Part shown: positions 35,925 through 47,618 of the stretch, in pieces
Numbering within the stretch: position 1 is the stretch's first letter
How the letters are laid out: every line of letters starts with the position of its first letter
Assembly: GCA_948567375.1 (NCBI GenBank)
Contig: OX419760.1
Span: 19,096,001-19,160,000, forward strand
Source of the DNA: Lunularia cruciata
Taxonomy: Eukaryota > Streptophyta > Marchantiopsida > Lunulariales > Lunulariaceae
Length of the DNA stretch: 64,000 nucleotides
Reading direction: 5' to 3'
Translations under genes and position numbers: made by a program
Notes under the pieces: model-generated
Told to the model about the DNA's origin: nothing
Databases searched by the model: none
Seen by the model: the letters and a program-made list of their open reading frames with translations, nothing else

Positions 35925-36680
35925 GGGTAATGTTTTGAGTACAATAGAAATACTAAGAGAAGAAACACAAGGTTTCATTCCTCAATACTCTGATGTCTCA
36001 AAAGAGTACATTGTCTTAATTATATAACAAAGAAGATCACCTCAAAGAGAGCTACACCTTTGGATTAAATAGATGGATTGGTGATATGTTAGTGGACTCC
36101 ACTCTTAGATTAGATGTATGGATTGGTGATATGTAGATCCTTGTCCTATTTGGTTAGTAACACAAGTTTGACCAAAGTGAATCTTTGGAGAATCTTCTTG
36201 TAAGAAGCTTAGAATATCATAGATGAGGTATTATTTGAAGATCTTGATGAGACAAACAAAAGAGGAGAAACAATTCTATTTCCCTTGAAAGTGTGTAATA
36301 GTTTATTTTTGAGGTCTAATTCTTTTGTTTAGCCATCCAAAATCGGTTCTAAAGTTTTCAAGGTGTTAGGTCTCTACTTTATTATTGGAATTACTTTTTT
36401 GATGACATATTTTTTTTATTTACTTAGGCCATCATGTATAAAATTATTAAAGATATTACTAAGCAAATTTCCACCTAACCTAAGCAAATTAACTAATGAT
36501 ATTACATTTTGATATGCAAAGAAAAGTTTATTATTGGAATTACATTTTTGATGACACATCTTTTTTATCTACTTAGACTCTTGTGTAGAGAATCTTTAAA
36601 GATATTACGAAGCAAGTTTCTAGATCTAGATAATCTGTCTAGCAAATAGTATTACGTTTCGATATGCAAGGAAAAGTTTT
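35925..36680 (+). repeat. solo LTR of a third family, with an internal tandem duplication
   Basis: It matches the 589-bp insert at 52760-53348 in order along its length: 'gtaatgtt', the 'ttcattcctcaata' block, 'gatggattggtgatatgt', 'gtcctatttggttagt', 'gaatctttggag' and 'aaagttttcaaggtgt'. The 3' part is duplicated: about 36378-36527 and 36528-36680 are imperfect direct copies. Confidence 0.7.
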
Positions 36681-38569
36681 ATACAAATGTTCATTTTGTA
36701 AAGCATCGGATCCCAATCAAGTTCCAATTCGGCCCATTCTTCCGATGAATTACTTTGTGTAGGTTAGTTTACAAAGATCCATGTTTCATAAGTCAAGACA
36801 ACAAATTAGCACAAATTTAAATGTAACAAATAGTCTTCTTCACACTAATTCTTTTCAGTTAGCTAAAAGTACTTGCAGTCATTCCAAAGCTATCTGAAAG
36901 TAATTTACATTTTTAATCATTATTATAATATTTTTATTCACTAAAATTATTGTATTTTATTCATTATTAATTCATCCGAGGTTGATAAGCTAGATTTACG
37001 TAAATTATCATGCAGTTTTATTTACTTCATTAGATTTAGATGTCGCATCACATAGCTAACCAAATCATTTACCTTGTGTTAAACTTATCACAAAATCATG
37101 CTAACGTACCTGCTAACTTAATCCTGAGACTAAAACGAGTTTTCTCTTTGAGCTCCTCGGTGAAACCGTCTACAACTGGAAAGATGATCCGTTACCAATT
37201 TCATTACGTTACAAACACTAATGGCTTTGAAACGCACGGATTCATCTGCCGTATACACTGACTTTAGAATGGGAAATTTTCATACATATGGACGACAGTC
37301 CCGGCATGCACATGTTGAGATAATTGTTGAGTCTACTTATACTTCTATCCTAATGTTACTTGGATCACTGCCTGTAGTAAAGCTCTCGTTCCGCCTTCAT
37401 TCAGTTTTGTAACTTCCATGTACTATCTGATGGCTAGGAAAATATGTTCTCAATAGACATGAAATGGTCAGTCAGAAATCAGTCAACTTAACTCTAGAAA
37501 CAAGCATTATATCAACACTCAGTGATAACTTCAATATTCTAGAGATGAATTGAATTAGTAGATTATCAACATGTTTAGTATGTCTACTTGGTTGTTATTG
37601 TGTAGGCCTCCAATCTAAATGCTTTTGTGAACTTCTGTGTATTCGAGAGAGATACTATTGTAACACATTAGTTTTAGCTTTTAGCTTGTCGAAATCTGAA
37701 ATGTGATCATTGTCCGGCAGAAAGTCCGGCAGCAGATTGCAGGCGGCAACGGAGGTTATGACGGAGTACTGTACGCAGGTTCCAGCCGTACGGCTGGGTT
37801 CGGAGACCATGCGTTTACGTCATAAAAGCACGGGTATCCGTTGCTCTCCAAACCTAACAACGGATACAGTACAGTACGATACTGCACAACATGAACACGT
37901 AGGCAGAATATAGATCCTACCGACATGTCAGATTTGACAAGGGTTGCGGGCCCAGCATCTCTCCCGCCATCAGTTTCCCGCGTTTTGGACGTTGCTCAAC
38001 GTTTAGTCTCGCAGTTCTGTCGAGGCCTCACTCCTGTGCACCCCCAGCAACACTCTCTTCCCTGTCGACAGGAGCAAGCGAGATGAATGAAGAAGCAGGG
38101 CTTAGAGTGTTCGAGTTGTGTTGGCTCGACAAGCCTGCCAATTTACAGATCTCGTCGGTGAGGACCACGCAAGAATGTGCCGTCTATGAGTAGCCCCTTG
38201 ATCAGATTTACAACGAAGAGTTTGGACTCGGTGGAGCAACTCAGCGGTTCCTTTTGCCTACTCCCTTGATTCCACTCTAAGAACTTGCGCCACCGGAGCT
38301 GCTTTTGGGTGTCATTCTAAACAAAGATTATGGTGCACATTGCATTCTCAATCGTGTCCACTGTAGAGCTCGAAGGCAACCCTCTGTTGGTGGAGAAGCT
38401 GATCAGTTTGACAATGGTTTCTTCTGCCTTTCCTACTGATAGAGAGTCTTTGTTCGAGGCTCTTGTTCACCGAATCGCACTATTGCTCCGGATTGGATGA
38501 GACTGTCGCTTCTCCACCCATTCGAAGTGATCAAGAATATCTAAGCCATCGTTCACTCAGGAGAATAAA
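36681..38569. other. intergenic DNA and 5' region of ORC1
   Basis: The left half is AT-rich and empty. From about 37700 the composition becomes more GC-rich, and the right part probably holds the ORC1 promoter and 5' UTR. Short open frames (37040-37261, 37221-37412 and 37710-37913) lack any recognisable feature. Confidence 0.5.
37960..37981 (+). promoter_or_regulatory. pair of E2F-like sites upstream of ORC1
   Basis: TTTCCCGC at 37974-37981 is the canonical plant E2F/DP site, and TCTCCCGCC lies immediately upstream at about 37959-37967. They sit about 590 bp before the ORC1 start codon. Plant ORC1 genes are known E2F targets expressed at G1/S. That these sites act on this gene is inferred from position. 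Confidence 0.55.
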
Positions 38570-41500
38570 ATGTCATTCCAGGAGGTGAGTCTCGATTTAG
38601 AGACTGGGACTACTAAAGTCAATTCAGGTAAGCAAAAGTCGGGGTGTGCCAGTCCTCGTCTTTCTCCTAAAAGAGAAGGCCTGAGGGGTGGAATAATCAA
38701 GTCTTGTTCAGGAGAAGAAGACAGAATCTGTGTGGGAGATTCTTGTTGCCAAGAAGTTTTTACTCCGGGCTCCGAGCTACACTTGCACACCAGAAAGCGT
38801 CAACGGGATGTATCCGGTACTTCTACGTTCCTTTGCTTCTCCTTTAGTAATTTATTTGTCTGTTTTCTTTTGGCCCGCAGCAATTGCTGTCAATTTGAAG
38901 CCAGATTCTCTTGTAGCTTGTTGCTTCGTTGGTATGTGTGTGAAGCTATCTTGATATGTTTTCTGAATTGTTGTTGCAGATGGAACGGACCAGAATGCCG
39001 ATCGTTTTGCAGGCAATTCATCGCCCGTAGATATTGACATCAGTAACAGTGTAGGAACTTGCTTGAAAATACAACCAAGGAGGCTTACATTCGACAATGT
39101 ATCATGTCTATATAAAACTGTTAATGGCCAGAAGCTGGTTAACAGCGATGCAGTTCCGAGTCCAAGAGAGAAGAGAAAGGCCATGGCTTCTCCTCGCAGG
39201 GAGCCTAGAACCAAAAGTTTGCGGAGTGAGCAAGAAGAGAATCTGGCAAGTGGCAATGCACTGTCCGTCAGGGTAACGCGGCAGAGTACTACCGTGATAG
39301 AACAATTCACACCTGCAGTAGCTGAAAGCTTTAACATGCTATCGACGGACAAGGACGATATACAAGTGGTTAACAAGCGTCTTAGTGGAAGAAATTTAAT
39401 CAAGGATTTAGAGAAGACGTCGACGAAGGATACCTCTGACCTAGAGGAGGAGCCGTCAACAGAACGGGGACAGAGGTCAAGGGGCACGACACGGCAATGG
39501 AACTCTGTAGCTGCCAAAGTGAATGGTATTCTCTCACAGGAAGTTAAGATTGATACTGGTAGAGCAAACAAAGCGCAGATTCAAGCTGCCTTCAAATTAG
39601 GATCTTCGGACCTTGCTGATGATCGTCCGAAGATAATTACTAGCGCACCAGTCGAGGAGGAGGCTGTTTCCAATGCACCACTGAAAACTTGCGAGGAATG
39701 TTCTAGGAAGGACGTAGCTGACGCTTCGAAACCTTTTGAACAAGTCGAGGGGTTGCAAAAGGCTCAATCAGATGACACACCCAAGAAAAGGCCTGTGGGA
39801 AGGCCAAGGAAACGACCAGTGGTAATAGCAACAGAAGTGAAGGTCAGTGCCCTGGACAGGGATCATCCTGAACCAGGATCAGCTGCCGCTGATGAGAATG
39901 GAAAAGGAAGAACCACTAGTGCCTTGGTTGATAGTCCGGATAAAGGGTTGAAGAGATCAAGGGGCAGGCCTAGGAAAGTCCGAGGGGACCCTTGTCAATT
40001 ACCTGATGTTACCAATCCAGCTGTTTCTTTCAAGGAGACATCATTCAGGGAACATCCCGAGATGCAGCAAAAGATATCAACTGAGAACTTGTTGGGAACG
40101 CCACTCAGTGCACGTCGAATGTCTGAAAATAGTGATTCAATACGACCAATTGCTCTGGACAAAGAGGACTCTCGGAAAGAACTGCCAGGTGCCACACCTG
40201 ATGCAGTAGATACAACCTTGAAGAGATCAAGGGGCAGACCAAGGAAAGCTCAAACCGTCAAAACTGAGGAGATTAAGGATATCTGTCCAAATTCGCTTGA
40301 TACAAAGTTCAAAGCATCACAGGAGGAACAGTCGACAATTCAAACGACAGGGCTTACTGTGACGGCAGACAGAGAAGAGTTGAACCAACCCTTGGGTCCA
40401 GGTCAAAATTCCTCTCCTGTACAATATCCGCCCAATCCCACTTTGTGTGCAGTAGCTGAGGAAGAGCATAAGGGCAATAAATTAGTGTCCAGTATCATCT
40501 CCAGCAGAGTCGAGGTAGCAACCAAACGAGTTGGTAGACCGAGCAAAGCAGGGGGCAAGAGAGTGGTGAAACCTCGACGGAACCAAGGTGCGGAAGATGG
40601 AAATGAGAAATCGGGTACTAAACGGCCTGGCAGACCTAGAAAATGCCTCGCTGAATATGGAGTAGATGGATTGAAGCCAGGTCAAAATTGTCCTCCAATT
40701 TATAATCCGCTCAATCCCACGTTGTGTGCAGTAGCTGAACAGCATAAATCAGTGTCGAGTATCACTGTCAGCAGGGCCGAGGCAGCAACCAAACGAGTTG
40801 GCAGACCTAGCAAAGGAGGTGACAAGAAAGTGGTCAAACCTCGACGAAGCCAAGATATGGAAGATAGAAGAGAGAACTCGGGACTCAAAAAACGGCCAGG
40901 CAGACCTAGGAAATTCCCCGCTGAATATGGAGTGGAAGCATTGAAGCATGTTCCGGAAACGCAAGGGGAAAGAGTTCAGGTTGTTTCCAATTTTGCAGCA
41001 TCATTGCGTGAGACTTCATCGAATAATCGTGCGATCACTTCAAGTCAAACGAAAGTCGAGACAAACACTAAGAAAGCCGTCAGCCGACGCGGCCGACCTA
41101 GGAAAGAATTGGTGGGAACAAATAAAACTGGACTGAAGGAAATCCTTGGGAAAGCTGCCGGAAGAAGGAGACCGGCTGACGGCCAGAGTAAGTCCGGAGT
41201 AAAGGTCACAGGTGCCCCAGCTAAGGAGATTGCGGGACGGCATTATCTCACGAAAGTGCTCTTTGATGGTGTAGAATTTCGGGTAGGTGAGGACGTTTAC
41301 GTAAGGAAATCTGAGTGCAGCTGTTCTGAATCAGAAACAGAGGTGGAAGAGTGCCAAGTTTGTGGGAAGGTGGATAACAATACTCTTATTGAATGTGACA
41401 AATGTTTGTCTGGATTCCACTTGACCTGCTTGGTTCCACATCTGGAGGAGGTACCAGAGGATGATTGGGTATGCTCCTACTGTGAGAACGGTGAGGACCC

Positions 41501-44500
41501 TCCTCTTAAGTTAGGAAACAAAAATGGGAAGCAGCGTTCGGCTCGGGAGATGCTTCTGGCTGGTGGACTATGGGCTGCGCGGATCGAGAAGTAAGTTCTT
41601 CCCTGGAGAACGGGTTAGATTGTTCCTCAAGGGCTGAAGATGTCAGAAAGTGGACAACAATTTCAGTTCGTCGGTTTAGTAACTTGAAGTTTGAGGGTAA
41701 TCAAGATTTTGTTGGCTTCCTACGTTAACACCTATTCTGGTTATTGGCTTGTGAGGTTACATAGTCTCATGGTTCAAGATGAGATGATGTACGCAGGATT
41801 TGGAAGGAGGGCGATGATTCTTACTGGTTCAGAGCACGCTGGTTTGTGGTTCCTGAGGAAACATCCATGGGGAGACAAAAGCACACTGGCAGTAGAGAGG
41901 TTTTCCGTTCCAATCAAACTGATAACAACGGGGTACTTCACCGTCCCATCTCTTGTTTTCTTCTAGCAAGACATCGCAGCAGCCCCTTTCTGTTCGACAA
42001 CCACTAATGGAGTTCCACTGAGTAAACTTCCCTTTCCGCAGATGGAGTCAATTCTTCGACATTGCTACGTCATGAGTCCCGACGATTACAAGAAGTCAGC
42101 TCATGAGGGAGATGATGTTTTCTTCTGCGAGTATGAGTACAATGAAAGGTGGTGCAGGTTCAAGCGCATTGACTACGAGAATGTAATGTGTCCCATCATC
42201 ACACTTAATGGGATTATAATGAATAAGTTTTAAGGGCAAATTCTAAACAAGTTCTAAGCATATTCTATCTTTGGTGTATGTAAACTTTGGTGCGACATTG
42301 AGAGTGTGATACAGAGTTCAGATTAAATGCTGAGCTTTTGTTACTTCAGCATGCTGTTAACTGTATTTTGGGTTCTTCGAGAGTTCGGTTCAAGCGCCTT
42401 CATCCTCCTGAGTAACTTTACTGACATTTACCGTGTCAGACGCTGCAGGCCAGGGTTGATGATAGTGACGACGAAGCCTACGAGCCTTCTGATGAATCGG
42501 AAGACGAGGGATTTGACGGGAAGGAAGATGGAACTCGTAAATGGAGACCTGAAAAAGAGAGGCCCAAACAAATGAGTACCTTAAAAGCTGCTGTAAGGAT
42601 CTGAACACTTTCATACCTCTCGTTACAGTTTCTATGATCAACATATTTCTTTTAGGTTGGACGGCGACAGAATCTCTTACTTTTCGATGGAAGCATCGGC
42701 CCGCTTAGCATTGGAGCATTTGTAGCAGGCCAGCATGGATGAGATTTTTCCACCACATAAACACTTCTGCTTGTTATCACATTAACTCTCGTTCTCCGCA
42801 CACACACATTGGGCCGCTGACATTGCTTATTCCTAATTATATGCAGAACAAGCGCCAGAGCTTTTCTGGTGGTATCGAGCAGGTGGGGGCGAAACAAATT
42901 ATTGACCGGCCAAAGAAGGGTCCCCAAACTGACTTCGACAAAGCCAAGTCTGCACTGACGTTATCTGCGGTTCCACCCTCCATGCCCTGCAGGGAGACGT
43001 AAGTAATGTAGTAGAAGCGGCTTTCTCCGCTTATCATAGTTAAAGTGGTTTGACGCAGATTCTCCTCGATCTACTCTTCTTCGACGTTGGAACATAATGA
43101 GCAACTTAACTCTTGAATGTTCTTTGGTTTACGCTCTTGAATCTGCAGGGAGAGGAAAGAAGTATCTGCGTTTCTGAAAGATGCAGTAGCAGCTGGGGAG
43201 CAATGTTTGGGACGTTGTCTATATATCAGCGGAGTACCAGGTACTGGTAAGGTAAGTTGTAAAGAGATTCATTCTCTGCATGTCACTTTCGTACCGACTA
43301 TTAAAACCTCCATGTAACCTTGAAATTGGACTGCCGAAGTAATTTAAGAGCACGCTAAGTCCATGGTAGTGTGCGATCTATTAGAACCTAACTCAGTTGG
43401 GAGTGGATTACAACAAGGTCACTTCAAGGTCATATCAAAGTGAAAGGGTTTATCAGACCGAATTAGTTGAAACTGGTTTCTGATCTCTTTGCCTTATGGT
43501 GCTCACCACTGTGTCATCCATGTCCATAGACAGCCACAGTACGGGAGGTGATCAAAGAGTTAGAGAGCAAGGTGGATGCCGGGGAGCTTCCTGCCTTTCG
43601 GTTTCTTGAGATTAACGGGCTTCGTCTTCCATCTCCAGATCACCTATACACGGTAAGAGGACAGCGAATTGAATTCCTGGTACTTTTCTTAATAAAGTTC
43701 TGAGTAGCTGGAATTGCGTCGATGGCCCACGAGTTGATATGACGGAGTCGAATATGGTTGCAAGTGGTCCTGAGTGTTTTCGGGAGGCTTCTGATAATGT
43801 ATTCCTCCTCTTCCTCAGGTTCTTCATGAGGCTTTCACAGGTCAGCATCTGGGCTGGAGAAAAGCTCTTGAATGTCTTGACAATCGTTTTGCAAATGCGA
43901 AGCGCTTGAGCGGAGCCGATGCTCGGCCCTGTGTCCTTCTCATCGACGAGCTGGACGTGCTGGTGAATCGCAGTCAATCTGTAAGTACTTCCATTGTAAC
44001 ATAGGACTTTCGGTCATCACGCTATTTCATTCCAAAGCGTTCTTTTGGGTAAGTGTCTTTTGGAGAAATGTTGGAGAAACCCATAAACCCTTATGCATGC
44101 TTACCTCTAATATGTAAGTCTTTGCGTGTTATGGAACTGATAGCCATACTATGTCAGAGTCAGTCAGTCCTGTCAGGCGGGGGTATGGAACCAGGGTGTC
44201 TACAACGGGTTCTGTATTTCATTACGTAGTATTATACTGTTACGAGGAATTCACTCTTCGCATCTGGTTCTAATGTGATGTCTTGTCCACTCTCATGTGG
44301 GTTAGAACGATGTTCTAAGGAACGAGCTCCATGTCATACACTCAATATTATACTGTCACACTGAATGGGTGTGCTTTTGCGTCCTATTGCACCATAGCAT
44401 CACACTATACACACGGTATGGTCGTTGCTTAGATTCGCATGTGCTTAGTTTGCGTAGGGTCTGTCGCCAGTGGGTGTGGATCTCCCGTCCTACAAACAAC

Positions 44501-47500
44501 GCCTGCTCAAAGTATACGCAACCGTATGATTGCACGTCCTACAGACTTTGCTCCCATTATTCAGATAGATATACATACGTTTGAACCAAATATTGTTACC
44601 AGCGGGTTTACCAACATGTTTACTACGGGTTCTATATTTCATTACCTAATACGTATGAACCAAATATTCTTCTTTAAGTAAAGGTGTGTGCAGCCTCAAG
44701 GTCTGAACGGAGGGGAAAACTCCACTATGACAATGAAAAGAGAAATGTCTACTAAAGGTTCTTCTCCTTGGAGAGGGCTTCTGGTGGAGGCTGTGGCATA
44801 TTGATTCCATGGGTCTTCGTATTAATATATCAGGGTTGCTTGAAACGACAGGTCCTATATAACATCTTCGATTGGCCAAGCCGCCTCCACGCTCGACTCG
44901 TCGTAATAGGTATGCTACTTTGTAACTTTACTCTCTTAACCTTTGCTTGGTGGAGTTTTCGTTATTTGGAGATGCTCAGAGTCACAGTTCGGTCAACTCG
45001 ATTTGAGGACCCTTGAAGGTTTGCTTTTCGCATCGAATGAGGAGATAAGATTTATTGTGACTGTGATTCTCTACTTTCTGCAGGAATTGCCAATACCATG
45101 GACTTACCAGAGCGCATGTTACCACGGATAGCAAGCCGTATGGGAATGAAGAGGATTTCGTTTAGTCCTTATTCTCATAAACAGCTAGAAGAGATCATCG
45201 CCGCCCGCCTGGAGGGAGTACGAATTTTTGACAAACAAGCCGCCGAATTCGCGTCACGCAAGGTATTATCCCGGTCCTTCTTCATACCAGACGAGCTTCC
45301 TGTCACCACCGGATCTAACAAACTGGCTGGGATGATTTCTAGCTCATTTAATTGTCCATTCACGCTGCCTTGACATCCGCATAGCTCTCATACATTCTTT
45401 CTTTTCCAGGTTGCAGCAGTATCTGGGGATATTCGAAGAGCCCTAGAGCTCTGCAGAAGAGCTGTTGAACTCGCCGAAGCCCGTGCTGCAGGAAGTATGT
45501 CATCTAATCCCGGTGCAGATATTCAAGGCCGTAATGGTCACGATCCAAACCAAGGATCTAATTCGGGTATGTCCAGTTCCTCGAAGTGCCTGCCTATCGA
45601 CGCTTTGGTCTCCACTGCCTAACCTGGCTTTGGAGTTTCGGAGTCGGTAGTTGAGATGCCGATTAGTGGTAGAATCAGGTGTTTCTGACAGTCCAGTTTT
45701 AAGGGGAAGGAAGGTACTTGTATAATGTTTCAGGAATTGAAACAGCGGTAGGACTGCGAACTTATAATGAATTTCGATCTATGAAACCTGAGGAAACGCT
45801 CCCATCCTTTTATGCATTTTCTCTTTGTTGGCTTCGATATGTTTGCTGTACTTGGCGAGAGCCTGAGAAAAAAATAGAAGAGTCTGTGGTCTTTAGGGCT
45901 CAACAGTGCTTGACAGCTAGATTTGACCAGTAGAAGTCAGGAAAAAGAAATGGGAACTGAGAAGTGTGGAAGACTTAAGAGATATGTGGTTTTTAGAGGA
46001 CAAGGTTGATTTGTGTGCGAATAGTTATTTCGTTAAATGGACGATTCATGTGAATCAGCGTTACCAACTGTACTGCAGCCATGTTTGAAGATTTTGTCTG
46101 TGTCTCTGCTTCACTCGCTACCCTTGTTTCGGTACGTGGCAAGGTGTCCTGGTGTGCTCATGACACGCCTTTGTCGTTCAGATCCTCAAGTATCTCAAGC
46201 AGTCAGACATTCGGTTACTATGGCAGATGTTGACGCCGCAATAAGTCAACTTTTTGAAGCTCCCCAGATTCAGGTATTCTGTCATTGAATCTCCAAGCCC
46301 CATGTGGGGATGGTTTTCAAGCTGCTGCACCTGCGATGATCCACTCTTATGCACATGGAATCCTGTTAGGTTTTTGATGCCAGTATACTGACGAATCCTG
46401 TTGAGGATGCTACTTGAGGATGCTACTATGATCTCTCTCCTGAGTTTTTAAGTCAAGAGTTTCTTGACGACTGAAGTCTTCATTCGTTCACGGATAAGTT
46501 GTTTATTGCTTTCGAAAAATTCAATTATCCTTTTTGGATTGTCCGTTACTGACGAATTCTCTCTTTTTCCCCGATAGATGATGCAAAGGTCCTCCAAGCT
46601 CGCAAAAATTTTTTTAGTTGCGATGGTTTGTGAACAACGAAGAAGCTCTCTTGTCGAGACTACTTTCAAGCAGGTGGGGTATTGGAATTATTGATCTCCC
46701 GATCCACGCTTGCCTCTTCCTCCAAACCATAGGTTTAGAACCATTGCGCATGCCTATTTGGATCAGTTTTAAGGTTCAATCTGGTGTACGATACGCGCAG
46801 ATGTTGAATTCTTTTGTTTGTGGACTGTTTTGCACAGTACTCTGAAGTTGCAGCCTAAGATCTCTTCTATTTCAAGTTATACTTCCATCTGCACTTCATC
46901 TGTCGGTTCCGCTTGCTTCAATATACATATTCATTGACGAGCATGTTGAATACGTTCAACAGGTAGCAGCTACATGTTCCGAGTTGTGTGCTAATAACGG
47001 GGAGGACTCGCCGGATTTTGACACACTTTTGGCCGTTGGGTGAGTTTACACTTTCGTGCTTTTCTTGTGAACTTTTTACTACTACCCGCTTTTCCTGACG
47101 TTCCCTTTGGTTCTTCATTGTTAAAGGTGTTGGCTGGGCCAATGGTTTTCGTAATCAATGGAACGGGCCCTAATCCTCATTTCGCTTTATAGCAAATTAT
47201 GCCCTTTATTGTGGTCGAACAAAACTGGAATAAAGTATGTTTGGGCTACTGTTTCATAAAGTTGGATACCAGACATTGAAAAGCGAAGAGCTCTTTCAAT
47301 ACATGCATATAGTGCCTAATTACGTTGTGAACTACGCAGCTGTAAACTCGGAGCGTTGCGGATCGTCCTATGTGAACCTGGAGCCCGACATAAACTCCAA
47401 AAACTGCAGCTAAATTTTCCTTGGTAAAGCACATTCTTTTGCCTCAATACAAATTACAGCATTCAGAACCAAATCAGGGCAGTGTAAAGCAAGTTTCATT

Positions 47501-47618
47501 CTCACAAATTGTGTTGCTGCTTGTGACGGCTGATCCTCGATTTCTCGACTGCAGTGATGATGTCACATTCGCCTTGAAAAAGGACGAACTAGTTCCTTGG
47601 CTAGTAAAGTATCTTTAA
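38570..47618 (+). CDS. ORC1: origin recognition complex subunit 1, with AT-hook array, PHD-in-BAH and AAA+ ATPase
   Basis: Seventeen exons: 38570-38816, 38980-41590, 41797-41932, 42042-42182, 42449-42592, 42847-42998, 43149-43251, 43530-43652, 43819-43980, 44852-44909, 45084-45262, 45410-45566, 46182-46273, 46578-46673, 46963-47039, 47340-47423 and 47555-47618. They total 4626 nt with every phase consistent, giving 1541 aa. ORC1 is the largest ORC subunit and helps load MCM helicases at origins. Seen here: an N-terminal basic region with about eight AT-hooks; the start of a BAH domain; an inserted PHD finger (CQVCG...CDKC...HLTC...CSYC, 41353-41490); the rest of BAH (YWFRARWFVVPEE, MESILRHCYVMSP); an acidic stretch; and AAA+ with Walker A GVPGTGKT split by an intron, Walker B LLIDELD, and IANTMDLPERMLPRIASRMG. 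A winged-helix end finishes LVPWLVKYL. Plant ORC1 PHD fingers bind H3K4me3. The length is about twice that of Arabidopsis ORC1 because of the AT-hook region. An extra exon at about 42656-42720 is possible but not needed. Confidence 0.95.
39783..41110 (+). other. array of about eight AT-hook motifs within ORC1 exon 2
   Basis: GRP-core AT-hooks flanked by Lys/Arg occur at about 39784-39822 (KKRPVGRPRKRPVV), 39949-39981 and 40219-40251 (KRSRGRPRK twice), and 40522-40550 (KRVGRPSK). They continue at 40618-40647 (KRPGRPRK), 40789-40818 (KRVGRPSK), 40887-40916 (KKRPGRPRK) and 41079-41109 (RRGRPRK). AT-hooks bind the minor groove of AT-rich DNA. Between them the protein is acidic/polar and probably disordered. 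Confidence 0.9.
40400..40945 (+). repeat. in-frame tandem duplication inside ORC1 exon 2
   Basis: Segments of about 270 bp at 40400-40675 and 40676-40945 align from 'ccaggtcaaaatt' through 'tttgtgtgcagtagctga' and 'accaaacgagttgg' to 'gctgaatatggagt'. Each copy carries one KRVGRPSK and one KRPGRPRK AT-hook, so this event added two hooks. Confidence 0.9.
43981..44851 (+). other. ORC1 intron 9, the largest intron, with internal repeats
   Basis: This 871-nt intron contains diverged short repeats, such as 'acgggttct(g/a)tatttcatta' at about 44206 and 44624 and 'tgaaccaaatatt' at about 44582 and 44653. The frames in it are not conserved coding sequence. Confidence 0.55.

Noticed and set aside
38852-39571. 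239-codon open frame on the minus strand, antisense to ORC1
   Set aside because: It lies opposite ORC1 exon 2, whose sense frame is firmly supported. The antisense product is Ser/Leu-rich with no domain, as expected for a mirror frame of a biased coding sequence.
42656-42720. Additional ORC1 exon
   Set aside because: It has an acceptor and an open frame, but exon 5 (ends 42592) and exon 6 (starts 42847) already join in phase 0, and its product does not resemble ORC1. Left as a possibility only.
45718-45933. ORC1 exon between exons 12 and 13
   Set aside because: The frame is open but unlike any ORC1 segment. Joining exon 12 (ends 45566) to 46182 restores the conserved sequence and phase.
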